DNA from: Methylobacter sp. S3L5C
GTDB taxonomy: Bacteria > Pseudomonadota > Gammaproteobacteria > Methylococcales > Methylomonadaceae
Length of the DNA: 64,000 nt
Assembly (NCBI RefSeq): GCF_022788635.1
Contig: NZ_CP076024.1
Coordinates: forward strand, 3,038,001-3,102,000
Direction: 5' to 3'
Numbering within the stretch: the first letter of the stretch is position 1; the number at the start of each line of letters is the position of its first letter. The notes under the pieces are model-generated. The model ran no database searches. It saw only the letters and a list, made by a program, of their open reading frames with translations, and was not told where the DNA came from. Below are positions 28,689-38,422 of this stretch, piece by piece. A program made the translations under genes and the position numbers.

Positions 28689-29105
28689 CTACGTTGTATG
28701 CGTCAGTGACAGCAGTTGAGTCGATAGCTGCCTGTTAGACAAGATGCGTGATTGCAAGACCCCTTGGCCTCTTGTTAGGTGCTTAGTATTTTTTATAGCT
28801 ATCAAGTGACAGTCCTTGCTCACCAGATATTTTAATAATGTCACAAACAATTTCAAAGTATTGAGGCTGAATACCCGGTTATTTTGGGCTACGTCGCTTA
28901 TTCGAAGTTTGACCAGATCGCAGCCACGTAATTTGCTGTCAATGGCCAAGTTGAACAACGCCAACTCCCGAGTGTTTTTAGCCATCTGCAAACGAATCCG
29001 AATTGCCCAAATCTCTTTCAATTTGAGCGGTGATTTCTGACCAATCAATTTGCCCTTGTTCCATGGGACTTGATAGTTCTTTTGATCGTTGGTATCTTGC
29101 TTCAT
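28689..29105 (-). pseudogene. truncated phage-type integrase (tyrosine recombinase)
   Basis: The first about 75 residues, WNKGKLIGQKSPLKLKEIWAIRIRLQMAKNTRELALFNLAIDSKLRGCDLVKLRISDVAQ, are the N-terminal part of a small tyrosine recombinase common in proteobacterial genomes. After QNN the similarity ends and no catalytic R-H-R-Y part is seen; the remaining residues look like readthrough of unrelated sequence. Probably a remnant of an integration event next to the IS1182-type element. Confidence 0.65.
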
Positions 29106-29641
29106 AACAAACTCCTAAAATGTAAGTAAAGGAGTCTTATTGTTATACTGCTTCCAGTAAGTGGTCAGTGACTAATTGGCTATAAACCAACCGACCAGTA
29201 TGAGACAGATGCTGGTTTACAATGAACGGCTGCTTAACCCTTGAAAACAGTCATTCAGAGTCCTCCAGAGATAGGCACCCAAGTGTCCAATCGACCCTAT
29301 TCTCAGACAGCAAAATAGGATCCAAGCCATCCTTTTTTCTTCCCTAGTACTCATCTAATGAACGCCATATTAATGGTGATAACGTCTGAAGCAATTGATC
29401 ATCTTGTGCAGGTTTTTTGACTTGATATAAACATATTGTCAATTCTGGCTATCTAAAAAATCAACATTTTAGCTTATCCCTCCAAAGACACCGGAATGTA
29501 ATCAGGGTCTTATTATTATGTTTTATGGAATGGTATCTTGCAAATGATGGCTATTCTTCTTTTCAAATAGGTCTTGTAAACTTTAACCACTCGCAACACT
29601 GTGAGTAAGGCAACTACATTAACTTATCTTGGAGAATCATC
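29106..29641. other. intergenic, promoter region of the stress block
   Basis: 536 bases without a gene. It should hold the promoter of the AhpD-like gene; CTCGCAACACTGTGAG just upstream is a weak dyad. No clear -10/-35 pair chosen. Confidence 0.35.
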
Positions 29642-30190
29642 ATGAACCGAATTGCTATCCCAACTACAGAACAAACCCCTGCCGCCTCTTTGCCGTTACT
29701 GGATGCTGTTAAAAAGCAATTGGGTGTCGTGCCCAATTTAATGAAGCTGGTGGGCAATAGTCCGGCAGCTTTGGAAGGCTATTTGAGCCTTAATAATGCT
29801 TTAGGTAAAGGAGCGCTTGATCCAAAAACCAGAGAACGTATCGCCCTGGCTATTGCAGAAATCAATGGTTGCAGTTACTGTCTGTCCGCTCATACTTATC
29901 TCGGCAAAAACATCGCAAAGCTTGATGATGCTGAAATCGCGGCGAACCGTAACGGGCATTCATCTGATCTTAAAGCCGCCGCTGCCGTCAAATTTGCCAC
30001 CCGCGTGGCGCTGGAACGTGGACATGTTTCCGATGCCGACCTTGCTGCGGTAAAAGCGGCTGGCTACAGTAATGCTGAAATTGTGGAAATAGTGCTTCAT
30101 GTTGCACTGAATACATTGACCAACTATATCAACGAGGTTGCCCAGACTGAAATAGATTTTCCTAAAGTTGATCTGAAAATCGCGGCATAA
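29642..30190 (+). CDS. AhpD-like carboxymuconolactone decarboxylase family protein
   Basis: 182 residues. The alkylhydroperoxidase-type core is clear: ALAIAEINGCSYCLSAHTYLG holds the redox CxxC and the proton-relay His, and LDPKTRERIALAIAE precedes it. The N-terminal PLLDAVKKQLGVVPNLMKLVGNSPAALEGYLSLNNAL is typical of the 'peroxidase-related' subgroup. It probably reduces peroxides with a thiol partner. TTGGAGAATC lies upstream of the start, and four more plus-strand genes follow. Confidence 0.88.
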   Translation: MNRIAIPTTEQTPAASLPLLDAVKKQLGVVPNLMKLVGNSPAALEGYLSLNNALGKGALDPKTRERIALAIAEINGCSYCLSAHTYLGKNIAKLDDAEIAANRNGHSSDLKAAAAVKFATRVALERGHVSDADLAAVKAAGYSNAEIVEIVLHVALNTLTNYINEVAQTEIDFPKVDLKIAA

Positions 30191-30253
30191 ACGTTATGTT
30201 TTGAACCTTATCCGGCGGCGATCAATACCGCCGGTTCTTTTTGGAGATCTATC

Positions 30254-30868
30254 ATGGCTACTGCCTTTGCTGAAATCGCCTTTACTCCCAGCGTCAAAGC
30301 AGCTCAAAACCGTTATGGTAGCCGGGAGGCCAATAGTCGCTTTGAATTGGCCGATGATCCAGGGTTTGGGATGACTGAACAGGAAATTGACTTTATCGGC
30401 GAACGAGACAGTTTTTATCAAGCCACGGTATCGGAAACCGGCTGGCCTTATGTCCAGCATCGGGGCGGAGCTAAAGGCTATTTAAAAGTGCTTGATGAAT
30501 GCACCATCGGTTTTGCCGACTTTCGCGGCAATCGTCAATACCTGAGCGTCGGCAATCTCAATGCGAATGATCGTATCTCGATGATTTTGATGGACTACCC
30601 GAACCGGCAACGCCTTAAAATTTGGGGGCGAGCGCGTATTGTCCATGAACACGAAGATCCCGAATTAATTGCGCAACTCCAAGTACCGTCCTGTCGCGCC
30701 CGTGTTGAACGCGGTATCGTCATTCATGTTGAAGCCTGTGAATGGAATTGCCCTCAACACATTACACCGCGCTATTCTAAAGCTGAAGTCGATCATTTAT
30801 TAACGCCCTTGCTTGAGGAAATTCAATCGCTAAAAGCACAGCTTTCTTTGTCAAGGCTATCAACTTAA
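30254..30868 (+). CDS. pyridoxamine 5'-phosphate oxidase-like flavin-binding protein
   Basis: 204 residues. The split-barrel signature is [40 protein letters not shown], followed by [24 protein letters not shown]. The C-terminus is [11 protein letters not shown] and a short helix. Such proteins bind FMN or F420 and reduce small molecules; this one lacks evidence for a vitamin B6 role. It begins 64 bases after the AhpD-like gene with GGAGATCTATC before the start, so co-transcription is likely. Confidence 0.82.
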   Translation: MATAFAEIAFTPSVKAAQNRYGSREANSRFELADDPGFGMTEQEIDFIGERDSFYQATVSETGWPYVQHRGGAKGYLKVLDECTIGFADFRGNRQYLSVGNLNANDRISMILMDYPNRQRLKIWGRARIVHEHEDPELIAQLQVPSCRARVERGIVIHVEACEWNCPQHITPRYSKAEVDHLLTPLLEEIQSLKAQLSLSRLST

Positions 30869-30914
30869 AGAGAGAAAACTCACAAATATTTATTCAATTA
30901 ACCAGGAGTTATCA

Positions 30915-31394
30915 ATGAACACTACCGAAGCAGCACGTCCACCCCTACCGCCTTTTACTCATGAAACGGCGGCCCAAAAAGTACGCATGGCCGAAGATGG
31001 CTGGAATGGCCGCAATCCGGAAAAAGTTGCCTTGGCCTATACGATTGACAGCCAGTGGCGAAATCGTGCCGAATTTCCCGTAGGCCGGGAGCAAATCATC
31101 GCGTTCCTAACACAAAAATGGGCGAAAGAGCATGAGTATCGCTTGATAAAAGAGCTTTGGGCTTATGAAGGCAACCGCATCGCAGTCCGCTTTGCCTACG
31201 AGTGGCACAGCGACAACGACGAGTGGTTCCGTTCTTACGGCAATGAAAACTGGGAATTCGACCAGAACGGCTTGATGCAGCGTCGCTACGCCTGTATCAA
31301 TGATTTACCAATTAAAGAATCTGACCGAAAATTCCATTGGCCGCTGGGGCGTCGACCGGATGATCATCCTGGATTAAGCGACCTCGGACTGTAA
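30915..31394 (+). CDS. DUF1348 / NTF2-like small protein
   Basis: 159 residues of the nuclear transport factor 2-like fold: [36 protein letters not shown], the strand block [28 protein letters not shown] and [11 protein letters not shown]. This matches DUF1348 closely. The function of the family is not established. CAGGAG lies upstream, and it is in line with the neighbouring redox genes. Confidence 0.85.
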   Translation: MNTTEAARPPLPPFTHETAAQKVRMAEDGWNGRNPEKVALAYTIDSQWRNRAEFPVGREQIIAFLTQKWAKEHEYRLIKELWAYEGNRIAVRFAYEWHSDNDEWFRSYGNENWEFDQNGLMQRRYACINDLPIKESDRKFHWPLGRRPDDHPGLSDLGL

Positions 31395-31507
31395 AGCACC
31401 CATCAATACAGGGCTATATGAAAGCCTGAAGCTCCCATTTGTAATGGAATACGTTGTGCCCTACTTCTTTTTTCATAAACGCACTATTTAAAAAATGAGG
31501 CCTGAAC

Positions 31508-32530
31508 ATGACCCAGAACTCCAGAAGTTATCACCTTGTTCGATCAGGTGAAACAAACAAGCTTATTTGTAGCGATAATGCAGCTCCCAAACCTGATCAT
31601 CATCAGGTATTGATTCGGATGGGCGCAGCCAGCCTCAACTATCGAGACCTGCTAACCCGGCAGGACATCACTTCAAACCGTGCCGGCTTGATCCCTCTGT
31701 CTGACGGTGCCGGCACCGTTGTGGCCGTGGGTTCTGAGGTGTCGCAATGGAAAGAAGGCGACCGTGTCAGTCCCAACTTTTTCCCGAACTGGCACGGCGG
31801 TGCTTTCTCGCTCACATATCCTGCAAAGGCCTTGGGTGGTGGCCAGACCGATGGTGTTCTGAGTGACTACATCGTCACCGAGGAATCTTCCCTGGTCGAG
31901 GTTGCGTCGCACCTGACGCTGGCCGAAGCGGCCTGTTTGCCTTGTGCAGGTCTGACTGCCTGGCAGGCGCTATTCGAGCGTGGCGGACTGAAGGCTGGCG
32001 ATACGGTTCTCGTTCAAGGCACGGGAGGAGTGGCTTTATTCGGTCTTCAGTTGGCCACCGCATACGGTGCTCGGGTGATAATGATTTCGTCGTCAGACGC
32101 CAAGCTGGAACGCGCACGTAACTTCGGCGCCTGGCAAACTATCAACTACCGCACCCAACCCGAGTGGGACAAGGTCGCACTTGATCTTACCGATGGCAAG
32201 GAGGTGGATCATATTCTTGAGCTTGGTGGTCCCGATACCTACAACCGTTCTATTGCCGCGATTGCTGCCGGTGGCCGTATTGCTCAAATCGGCGTGCTGA
32301 CCGGCTTTGCCTTACAGCCTGACATTCTCCCGTTAATGTTCAAGAACGCCAGTATTAACGGCATCTGCGTAGGATCGGTCACGCATTTTGAGCGGCTCAA
32401 TCGCTATATCTCCGATCATCAGATTCACCCGGTGATCGAACAGGTTTTCGGCTTCGATGACGTGCCTGAAGCCTATGAACTGCTGAAGTCCGCGTCTCAT
32501 TTCGGCAAGATTGTTATCGACCTGTCCTGA
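31508..32530 (+). CDS. MDR-family zinc-less or zinc-type alcohol dehydrogenase/quinone reductase-like
   Basis: 340 residues. N-terminal GroES-like domain: LIRMGAASLNYRDLLTRQ, GAGTVVAVGSEVSQWKEGDRV. Rossmann domain: GDTVLVQGTGGVALFGLQLATAYGARVI (dinucleotide-binding GTGGVA) and HILELGGPDTYNRSIAAIAAGGRIAQIG. The usual GHE zinc ligands and the Cys cluster are missing, so it is closer to quinone oxidoreductase-like members. Likely NADPH-dependent reduction of a reactive carbonyl or quinone. It may be co-transcribed with the upstream genes across a 113-bp gap. Confidence 0.85.
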   Translation: MTQNSRSYHLVRSGETNKLICSDNAAPKPDHHQVLIRMGAASLNYRDLLTRQDITSNRAGLIPLSDGAGTVVAVGSEVSQWKEGDRVSPNFFPNWHGGAFSLTYPAKALGGGQTDGVLSDYIVTEESSLVEVASHLTLAEAACLPCAGLTAWQALFERGGLKAGDTVLVQGTGGVALFGLQLATAYGARVIMISSSDAKLERARNFGAWQTINYRTQPEWDKVALDLTDGKEVDHILELGGPDTYNRSIAAIAAGGRIAQIGVLTGFALQPDILPLMFKNASINGICVGSVTHFERLNRYISDHQIHPVIEQVFGFDDVPEAYELLKSASHFGKIVIDLS

Positions 32531-32742
32531 ACCGTGGTGCGGGTGACGGAAGGCATTCGCACTAACCCTCGTGACTATAATGATTCAGATTTTCTGCCTG
32601 ACTGTCAAAGTCGACAGATTAAGCATTGCCTCTGGAATGAGGACGTCGTATTCTAATGATACAGGGACACGAAGCCTGGCTCGAGGGAATACGCTTACGC
32701 GAAAGCTATAACACGACTTCTACAGGTGATGAGGATAGGACA

Positions 32743-33408
32743 ATGATTACTCTCTGCGGTTTTGGTGTCAGCAATTATTACAACAAACTCAAGCTGATAC
32801 TGCTTGAGAAGGAAATCCCGTTTCACGAACGATTGGTCTATCCGTGGCAGCGTGAATCGTTCAGGGAATCTTCGCCGCTCGGCAAGATTCCCTTTATAGA
32901 GACAGAGTATGGCAGTTTGTCAGAATCCCAGGTTATTCTGGACTACTTGGTAGAACGCTATCCAGAACAGCCACTGTATCCAGCGACGGTATTTGCGCGG
33001 GCCAAGTGTCGGGAGCTTATTCAGAACCTTGAACTTAACTCAGAGTGGGTGGCCCGGCGTCTCTATAAGGAGTCATTCTTTGGCGGCAGCGTTTCGGAAG
33101 AAACCAAACGCGAAGCCAAAGAAAGATTAACCAGCGGTCTGAAAGCCGTGGCTCAGTTGGCACAGTTTTCCCCATACATTTTAGGTTCCACTTTCACCGC
33201 AGCCGACTGTGTCGCCTACGTCCACTTTTTGATGATTGACCAGACAACGATGAAGATCTATGGTGAAAACATGCTTGAGCGATATCTGCCCAATGTAGTC
33301 GCCTATATGAAGTTTATGGACTCCCGTCCCCCTATTCAGACTATGATGGAGGATCGGGATGCCGCCCTAGCCGCTTTCCTGAAGCTTAACGTAAAATACG
33401 ATGGCTAG
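32743..33408 (+). CDS. glutathione S-transferase
   Basis: 221 residues from the ATG at 32743, which has AGGATAGGA upstream; the open frame extends back to 32656 but those residues are not part of the fold. Thioredoxin-like N-domain: LCGFGVSNYYNKLKLILLEKEIPF, LGKIPFIETEYGSLSESQVILDYLVERYP (the ES-Q glutathione motif). An all-helical C-domain follows, with SPYILGSTFTAADCVAYV. It probably conjugates or reduces electrophiles. Its 3' end overlaps the convergent FMN-reductase gene by about 23 bases. Confidence 0.88.
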   Translation: MITLCGFGVSNYYNKLKLILLEKEIPFHERLVYPWQRESFRESSPLGKIPFIETEYGSLSESQVILDYLVERYPEQPLYPATVFARAKCRELIQNLELNSEWVARRLYKESFFGGSVSEETKREAKERLTSGLKAVAQLAQFSPYILGSTFTAADCVAYVHFLMIDQTTMKIYGENMLERYLPNVVAYMKFMDSRPPIQTMMEDRDAALAAFLKLNVKYDG

Positions 33409-33919
33409 CGATAGCTTGCAGTTCAAAAAGAGCACTGGCAATGGCTATCGATATTTCCGGGTGATTCGCAATTTCATCTTCTGTGAGCGAGGAGCTTAGC
33501 AGCCGAACGGAGATAGATGCAGACTCGACAAGCTCAGCGGACATGGTTTTGAGTATTTCACGCAATGCTGCATCGGAATGACGTGCCCGTGGCGACGCAT
33601 TCAGCAACGCCACGGGTTTATTGGCGAACGGCTCGAAGCTAACCAGCCAATCCAGCGCATTTTTGAGGCTGCCGGTCACGCCGTGCGCATATTCCGGACT
33701 TGCGATCAGCAATGCCTGTGAGTCAGCCACTTGAGTACGAAACTTCGCAACTTGGACAGGGACGCAATGTTCAAGGTCTGGATTGTACGAGGGCAATTTC
33801 CCAATGTCCGGAAACATGACAATTTCCATGTCGGGTGGCGATAGCCGAATTGCGGCATGCAGCAGCATACGGTTGATTGACACTGACCGCAAACTGCCAC
33901 AGATCGCCAGTACGTTCAT
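33386..33919 (-). CDS. NADPH-dependent FMN reductase (ChrR/YieF-like)
   Basis: 177 residues. Flavodoxin-like fold: the FMN-binding LAICGSLRSVSINRMLL at the N-terminus, LLIASPEYAHGVTGSLKNALDWLVS (the SPEY..G..G.LKNALDW signature), and KPVALLNASPRARHSDAALREIL. The start at 33919 has AAGGA nine bases upstream and overlaps the msrQ stop by ATGA, so it is translated with msrQ. Reduces flavin or quinones; in this operon it might supply reducing equivalents for MsrPQ (inference). Confidence 0.88.
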   Translation of the reverse strand: MNVLAICGSLRSVSINRMLLHAAIRLSPPDMEIVMFPDIGKLPSYNPDLEHCVPVQVAKFRTQVADSQALLIASPEYAHGVTGSLKNALDWLVSFEPFANKPVALLNASPRARHSDAALREILKTMSAELVESASISVRLLSSSLTEDEIANHPEISIAIASALFELQAIASHRILR

Positions 33920-34560
33920 GATAGCCATCCTTTGCGGGGTATCATGGGTATGTTCAATCCACTCAGCCAATAGATCAAACGAATCCCCAGCAACAGGCCA
34001 AGCAACACTGCAAAAGTCAGCGGATTGGTCAGGTCTTTTTTTACCAGCCACCAATAATGCACGACGCCACCAACGGCACACAGATACACCAAGCGATGTA
34101 ACAGCAGCCAGCGTTTGCCGCCCAATAACTTGATCATACGATTATTTGAGGTAATGGCGAGTGGAACAAGTAGGATAAAAGCTGGGAAACCGACCGTAAT
34201 ATAAGGCCGCTTGACAATATCGTTAACGATACTTGCCCAATCGAAAAATTGATCCAGCACCAAGTAGGTCAAAAAATGCAGACTGGCGTAAAAGAACACG
34301 AACAAGCCCAACATACGCCGCAAACGCATTAGCCAATTCCAGCCTGAGACGCGCCGCAACGGTGTAATTGTTAACGAAATTAATAAAAAAGTAAGCGCCC
34401 AATAACCTGTTGTTCGGGTTATTTTTTCAATAGGATTGGCACCCAGACTGTCTAAATAAGCAGAGATTCCTAAGTTAGCCAACGGAATTAAGGCCAGCAG
34501 AAACACGGTGATTTTCACCCAGGCGATTATCTTGTTATCAAGCTTTTTAATCGAGATCAT
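33916..34560 (-). CDS. msrQ: MsrQ, heme b membrane subunit of the MsrPQ methionine sulfoxide reductase
   Basis: 214 residues with six hydrophobic segments and the ferric-reductase-like core: TTGYWALTFLLISLTITPLRRVSGWNWLMRLRRMLGLFVFFYASLHFLTYL, then KLLGGKRWLLLHRLVYLCAVGGVVHYWWLV with heme His residues. YedZ/MsrQ passes electrons from the quinone pool or flavin to periplasmic MsrP, which repairs oxidised methionines in envelope proteins. The start is two bases after the msrP stop. Confidence 0.92.
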   Translation of the reverse strand: MISIKKLDNKIIAWVKITVFLLALIPLANLGISAYLDSLGANPIEKITRTTGYWALTFLLISLTITPLRRVSGWNWLMRLRRMLGLFVFFYASLHFLTYLVLDQFFDWASIVNDIVKRPYITVGFPAFILLVPLAITSNNRMIKLLGGKRWLLLHRLVYLCAVGGVVHYWWLVKKDLTNPLTFAVLLGLLLGIRLIYWLSGLNIPMIPRKGWLS

Positions 34561-34562
34561 CT

Positions 34563-35492
34563 TCAGAAATTTTTAGTCAGATCCATGCCGGAATACAATT
34601 GCGCAACTTGGTCTGCGTAACCGTTAAAAGGCAGGGTGGGGCGTTTTAAAAACTCGCCGATGCGTCGCTCTTTCGCCTGCGTCCAGCGTGGATGATCGAC
34701 GGCTGGATTCACATTTGAGTAAAAACCGTATTCGTTAGGTCCGGCTTCCATCCAGCTGGTCATGGGCTGTTTTTCCACCAGGCGGATTTTTACGATGGAT
34801 TTGGCGCTTTTATAACCGTACTTCCACGGCACCACGAGGCGTATCGGTGCGCCATTCTGATTGGGCAATACTTCACCATAAAGACCGACGGCCAGCAATG
34901 TTAAGGGATGCATGGCTTCGTCAATGCGCAAGCCTTCCCGATAAGGCCAGTTTAACGTAGCTGATTTTTGTCCGGGCATTTGCTTAGGGTCTTCCAGACT
35001 GACGAATTCGACAAATTTGGCCTTACCGGTTGGTTCTACGTGTTTAAGTAATTCAGCTAACGAATAGCCAATCCAGGGAATGACCATCGACCAGGCTTCT
35101 ACGCAACGCAGGCGATAAACGCGCTCTTCCAATGGGGCAAGCTTTAGCAGTTCCTCCATATCAAATACTTTGGGTTTATTAACTTCGCCTTCCACGGTGA
35201 TAGACCACGGGCGCGTTTTTAGGCTACCCGCGTTTTGGGCAGGGTCTTCCTTACCGGTACCAAATTCATAGAAGTTGTTGTAATGGGTCACATCTTTGAA
35301 AGGCGTTAATTCGTCAGGTAAACTTCCAGCCGCTTTTTTAACGTTTGCCAATTGTTCACCAGCTAAGACACTATGAGGCAATAAACTCGCCAGGGTCGCG
35401 CCTGCTGCTAACTCCATAAAATGCCGCCTGTTATAAAATAATTCTCGTGGCGTGATCTCTGATGATGGGATGATGGGGATAAGAGCAGTCAT
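34563..35492 (-). CDS. msrP: MsrP, periplasmic molybdopterin methionine sulfoxide reductase catalytic subunit
   Basis: 309 residues. A twin-arginine signal [19 protein letters not shown] sits near residue 22, as expected for a Tat-exported molybdoenzyme. Conserved blocks: [51 protein letters not shown] (the Cys ligates Mo), and [34 protein letters not shown]. With MsrQ and the FMN reductase it forms an operon. Confidence 0.95.
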   Translation of the reverse strand: MTALIPIIPSSEITPRELFYNRRHFMELAAGATLASLLPHSVLAGEQLANVKKAAGSLPDELTPFKDVTHYNNFYEFGTGKEDPAQNAGSLKTRPWSITVEGEVNKPKVFDMEELLKLAPLEERVYRLRCVEAWSMVIPWIGYSLAELLKHVEPTGKAKFVEFVSLEDPKQMPGQKSATLNWPYREGLRIDEAMHPLTLLAVGLYGEVLPNQNGAPIRLVVPWKYGYKSAKSIVKIRLVEKQPMTSWMEAGPNEYGFYSNVNPAVDHPRWTQAKERRIGEFLKRPTLPFNGYADQVAQLYSGMDLTKNF

Positions 35493-35515
35493 GGTTTTAA
35501 TCTCAATTAATAGGA

Positions 35516-35553
35516 TAGCAAGCGCTAAGGACAGGAGGCCTAAGCGCTTGCTA
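35516..35553 (-). terminator. hairpin between the beta-propeller gene and msrP
   Basis: TAGCAAGCGCT ... AGCGCTTGCTA, at least 10 bp perfect stem, with a short inner extension. The T-run is poor, so it may attenuate rather than stop transcription into msrP. Confidence 0.5.
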
Positions 35554-35570
35554 AATCCAATGCTATTGGT

Positions 35571-36710
35571 TTAACGTACAATTAGCCCGGTGACGCCGAT
35601 GGGCAGGGCGTCGAGATTTTCCAGTTGTTGCAGTGTACCGCCTTTTTGAATTTTGTAAACGCCGATATGATGTTCGCCGCCACTGAGCGTATAGAGAACC
35701 GAACCATCCGAGGCCACGGCCAAGTCTGTTGGCCGGGTTTCTTGGGCTGCTTTCGAATTCAACAGCGCTACATGACCGGTACGGTCGATCGCAAACGAGG
35801 AAATGGCACTGGCCGGGGTATCGGCAGTGAAGGCCATCCGCCCGTTGGGCGTAGTGATCAGCCAGCAGGCTGCCGTTTGTCCAGCCGCAATGGCACCGTC
35901 TATCAGTTGAGCAGTTCCATCTTCCAGTAGTTGATAAGAAGAAACCGTTGCGCCGTTGACGGCACCGCCCTGGGCTTCGGCGACAAAAAATTGACCGTGT
36001 TTACCGAAGGAGAAACCAAACGGTGTCGTTCCGGCAGAGTCGATAACATGACGTTCCAACGGCAGACCTTCTTTATTCAGAGAGAAGGTAGTGATTTTGT
36101 TGGTCGCTTTTTCGGTGACGACCAACGCATCCGCATCCCTATCAAAGCTGATTTGGGCAGGACTGGTGCCTTCGGCACTGAGTTTACGGTATGATTTTGG
36201 TAGTGGTTTCAGTTTGCCGGTTTCAGGATTGAATTCAAACCCGAAGATCGAATCATCACCCGCATTGACCACATAAACCCGGTTATGACTGACGGTCACA
36301 CTAACTGGCGTCAAGCCTTTATCAGCAGCACGGTCGACCAGTATCAGCTCATCATCCTTTACGCGAAATACCGAAACGTCGTTGCTACCGGCATTGACGG
36401 CAAACAAATAACGTTTGTTGTCGCTGAGCGCCAGAGCACCCTGGTTGCCCAGGCCGTGACCAGTCCCCACGCCGCCGGTGGCAAAATGACCGGCAGCTTC
36501 CATGTGTCCGTTAGTAAAACGCTGAAAAGCCAGTACCTCATTTTGTCCGGCATCGTTGGACAGGGTATATAGGGTTTCGTTGGACTTATCCGAATCGGCA
36601 AAGCCGACGGTGGGTAGGCATGAGGCGAAACACAGTGAGATAGCGGTCAGTTTGAATTTGTTTTTAATGAGGATGGCGGTGGTTGGATTAACGGCAGTAA
36701 TGCTTGACAT
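35571..36710 (-). CDS. secreted seven-bladed beta-propeller (lactonase/YncE-like)
   Basis: 379 residues with a signal segment (LTAISLCFASCLPTVGFA). The repeats LYTLSNDAGQNEVLAFQRFTNGHMEAAGHFATGG, RYLFAVNAGSNDVSVFRV, VYVVNAGDDSIFGF and LYTLSGGEHHIGVYKI are the blades of the 6-phosphogluconolactonase-like fold. Exported members more often act as binding or scaffold proteins than as lactonases. It lies upstream of msrPQ on the same strand and divergent from the LysR gene, which is the natural candidate regulator. Confidence 0.85.
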   Translation of the reverse strand: MSSITAVNPTTAILIKNKFKLTAISLCFASCLPTVGFADSDKSNETLYTLSNDAGQNEVLAFQRFTNGHMEAAGHFATGGVGTGHGLGNQGALALSDNKRYLFAVNAGSNDVSVFRVKDDELILVDRAADKGLTPVSVTVSHNRVYVVNAGDDSIFGFEFNPETGKLKPLPKSYRKLSAEGTSPAQISFDRDADALVVTEKATNKITTFSLNKEGLPLERHVIDSAGTTPFGFSFGKHGQFFVAEAQGGAVNGATVSSYQLLEDGTAQLIDGAIAAGQTAACWLITTPNGRMAFTADTPASAISSFAIDRTGHVALLNSKAAQETRPTDLAVASDGSVLYTLSGGEHHIGVYKIQKGGTLQQLENLDALPIGVTGLIVR

Positions 36711-36749
36711 AATGGTTCTCCCAAGACGAGTAGTTTAAGATTTATGATA

Positions 36750-36772
36750 GTGCCTGGCTTTATTCTTGGCAC
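36750..36772. promoter_or_regulatory. candidate LysR operator in the divergent intergenic region
   Basis: GTGCC-N13-GGCAC dyad, with TGCC/GGCA arms, placed between divergent propeller and LysR genes. This is the usual position for a LysR-type binding site; sequence-specific proof is lacking. Confidence 0.45.
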
Positions 36773-36851
36773 GGAGATAGGTTACGGTATTTTAAAAAAG
36801 TAATGAATAGTCTAAAATCACAAGACACTCTTTCATTATTTGGAATAATTT

Positions 36852-37751
36852 ATGGATCGCTTTCACTCCATGCAGGTGTTCGCTGCGGTAGCGGATACTC
36901 AAGGTTTTGCTTCGGCGGCCAGGAAACTGTATATGTCACCGCCTGCTGTCACGCGAACCATCGCGGCCTTGGAAGATCATCTTGGTGTGATGCTTTTTCA
37001 TCGAACGACCCGGTTAGTTAAGCCGACTGACGCGGGTATACGTTTTTTGGAAGATTGCCGACGTATTCTGGCTGATCTTGATGAAGCCGAGGAATCTGTA
37101 GCCGGTGCTCACCGCGTTCCCCGGGGAAAATTATTCGTAACGGCATCCTCGCGATTTGGATGTCTGCACGTAGCACCGCTGTTAATTGAATTTCTGGAAC
37201 GTTACCCCGAAGTTTCTGTGCAAACGCTATTCGTGGATCGTGTGGTCAATCTGATTGATGAGGGACTCGATGTGGCAATACGGATTGGCGAATTGCCGGA
37301 TTCGTCCTTGACAGCCATTCGAGTAGGGTGGGTGCGCAGGGTGATTTGTGCTTCGCCCGAGTACCTTGATGCTCGCGGTATCCCGCAAGTGCCAGAGGGC
37401 ATCAGAGCACACGACATCGTGCAGTTTTCGAGTCTGGCGTCTAAGGCCGAATGGCACTTCAAAGGACAATATGGTGACATCACCGTCCCTTTCTCAACCC
37501 GACTTACCGTCAACACCGCAGATGTCGCGATTGCAGCCGCCGTTGCCGGACGCGGGTTAACCCTGGTCTTGTCGTACATGATTGCGCCCGAGGTTGTATC
37601 AGGAAGACTCAAGATTGTTCTCGCCGACTATGAAAATGCGTCATTACCTGTTCATGTGGTCTATCAGGAAGGCCGAAAAGCGGCTGCGAAGGTACGCGCC
37701 TTTGTCGATTTCGCAGTAGAACGCTTGCGGGAACTGACATCAATTAATTGA
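36852..37751 (+). CDS. LysR-family transcriptional regulator
   Basis: 299 residues. N-terminal winged helix-turn-helix: MDRFHSMQVFAAVADTQGFASAARKLYMSPPAVTRTIAALEDHLGVMLFHRTTRLVKPTDAG. The effector domain follows with FGCLHVAPLLIEFLERYPEVSVQTLFVDRVVNLIDEGLDVAIRIGELPDSSL. This is the CrgA-like subgroup. It diverges from the propeller/msrPQ genes and probably controls them in response to an oxidant or electrophile (inference). Confidence 0.92.
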   Translation: MDRFHSMQVFAAVADTQGFASAARKLYMSPPAVTRTIAALEDHLGVMLFHRTTRLVKPTDAGIRFLEDCRRILADLDEAEESVAGAHRVPRGKLFVTASSRFGCLHVAPLLIEFLERYPEVSVQTLFVDRVVNLIDEGLDVAIRIGELPDSSLTAIRVGWVRRVICASPEYLDARGIPQVPEGIRAHDIVQFSSLASKAEWHFKGQYGDITVPFSTRLTVNTADVAIAAAVAGRGLTLVLSYMIAPEVVSGRLKIVLADYENASLPVHVVYQEGRKAAAKVRAFVDFAVERLRELTSIN

Positions 37752-38011
37752 CAGTTATTGCACTGAATAAAAAACGCTGCTAATTTATCAGCAAACTAAG
37801 AATTCGTGGATGATTCAAATGTTACCCGGGCTTTCAAGGTGACTGTCTGCGGTACTCACGCGAATAATGATACGACAAAGAAGTGCTGCTTTTTGACATA
37901 CTGATAGTCGATAGTCGGCCAATTGATCTAATTGCCCCGTTGAATTGACCGTCAGCTTAGGGTTAGTTAGCCGACAGTCGAAAATCTGAGGTGAATGTCT
38001 CTTATGGGTCG

Positions 38012-38233
38012 CTATGTATAGCTATGCATAGTGGTAAATAAGAGTCCGATATTGGAGGCATGAATGATACCGTTTGTCGGCGGTGTTAAAGCTGCGGCCA
38101 GAAAAAGATAACGCAGCTTGGCGATAACGACGCCAAACCCCATCATTGCCATGCCCGTTCTGAGCCAAGCGAGGGATGTAAGCTCATTTGCAAGGTGATC
38201 GCGTATGCGTTCATCATCGTTTGAATCTTGCAT
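38012..38233 (-). pseudogene. truncated YidH/DUF202 membrane protein
   Basis: The first 45 residues [39 protein letters not shown] match the conserved start of DUF202 proteins (DxxRxxLAxERTxLAWxRTGxAL). The protein ends at residue 73, before the second and third membrane helices of this family of about 115 residues. It may be a remnant. Confidence 0.65.
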
Positions 38234-38422
38234 TTTGTTGTCCGGTAGACTGTACTTCGAGATTCTATAGAAGAAACGAGAAGACGTTATTTATAAATTA
38301 TCCGTTGAGTGCCGTTGACCTCCATGTGATCTGGGGCAAGCCCTCCTAGCGTTTACTATTAACGGCTTTTATCAATAGTTAAAAGCTGCTTACGGAACCG
38401 TGATAACTTTATAATTTTGCTG

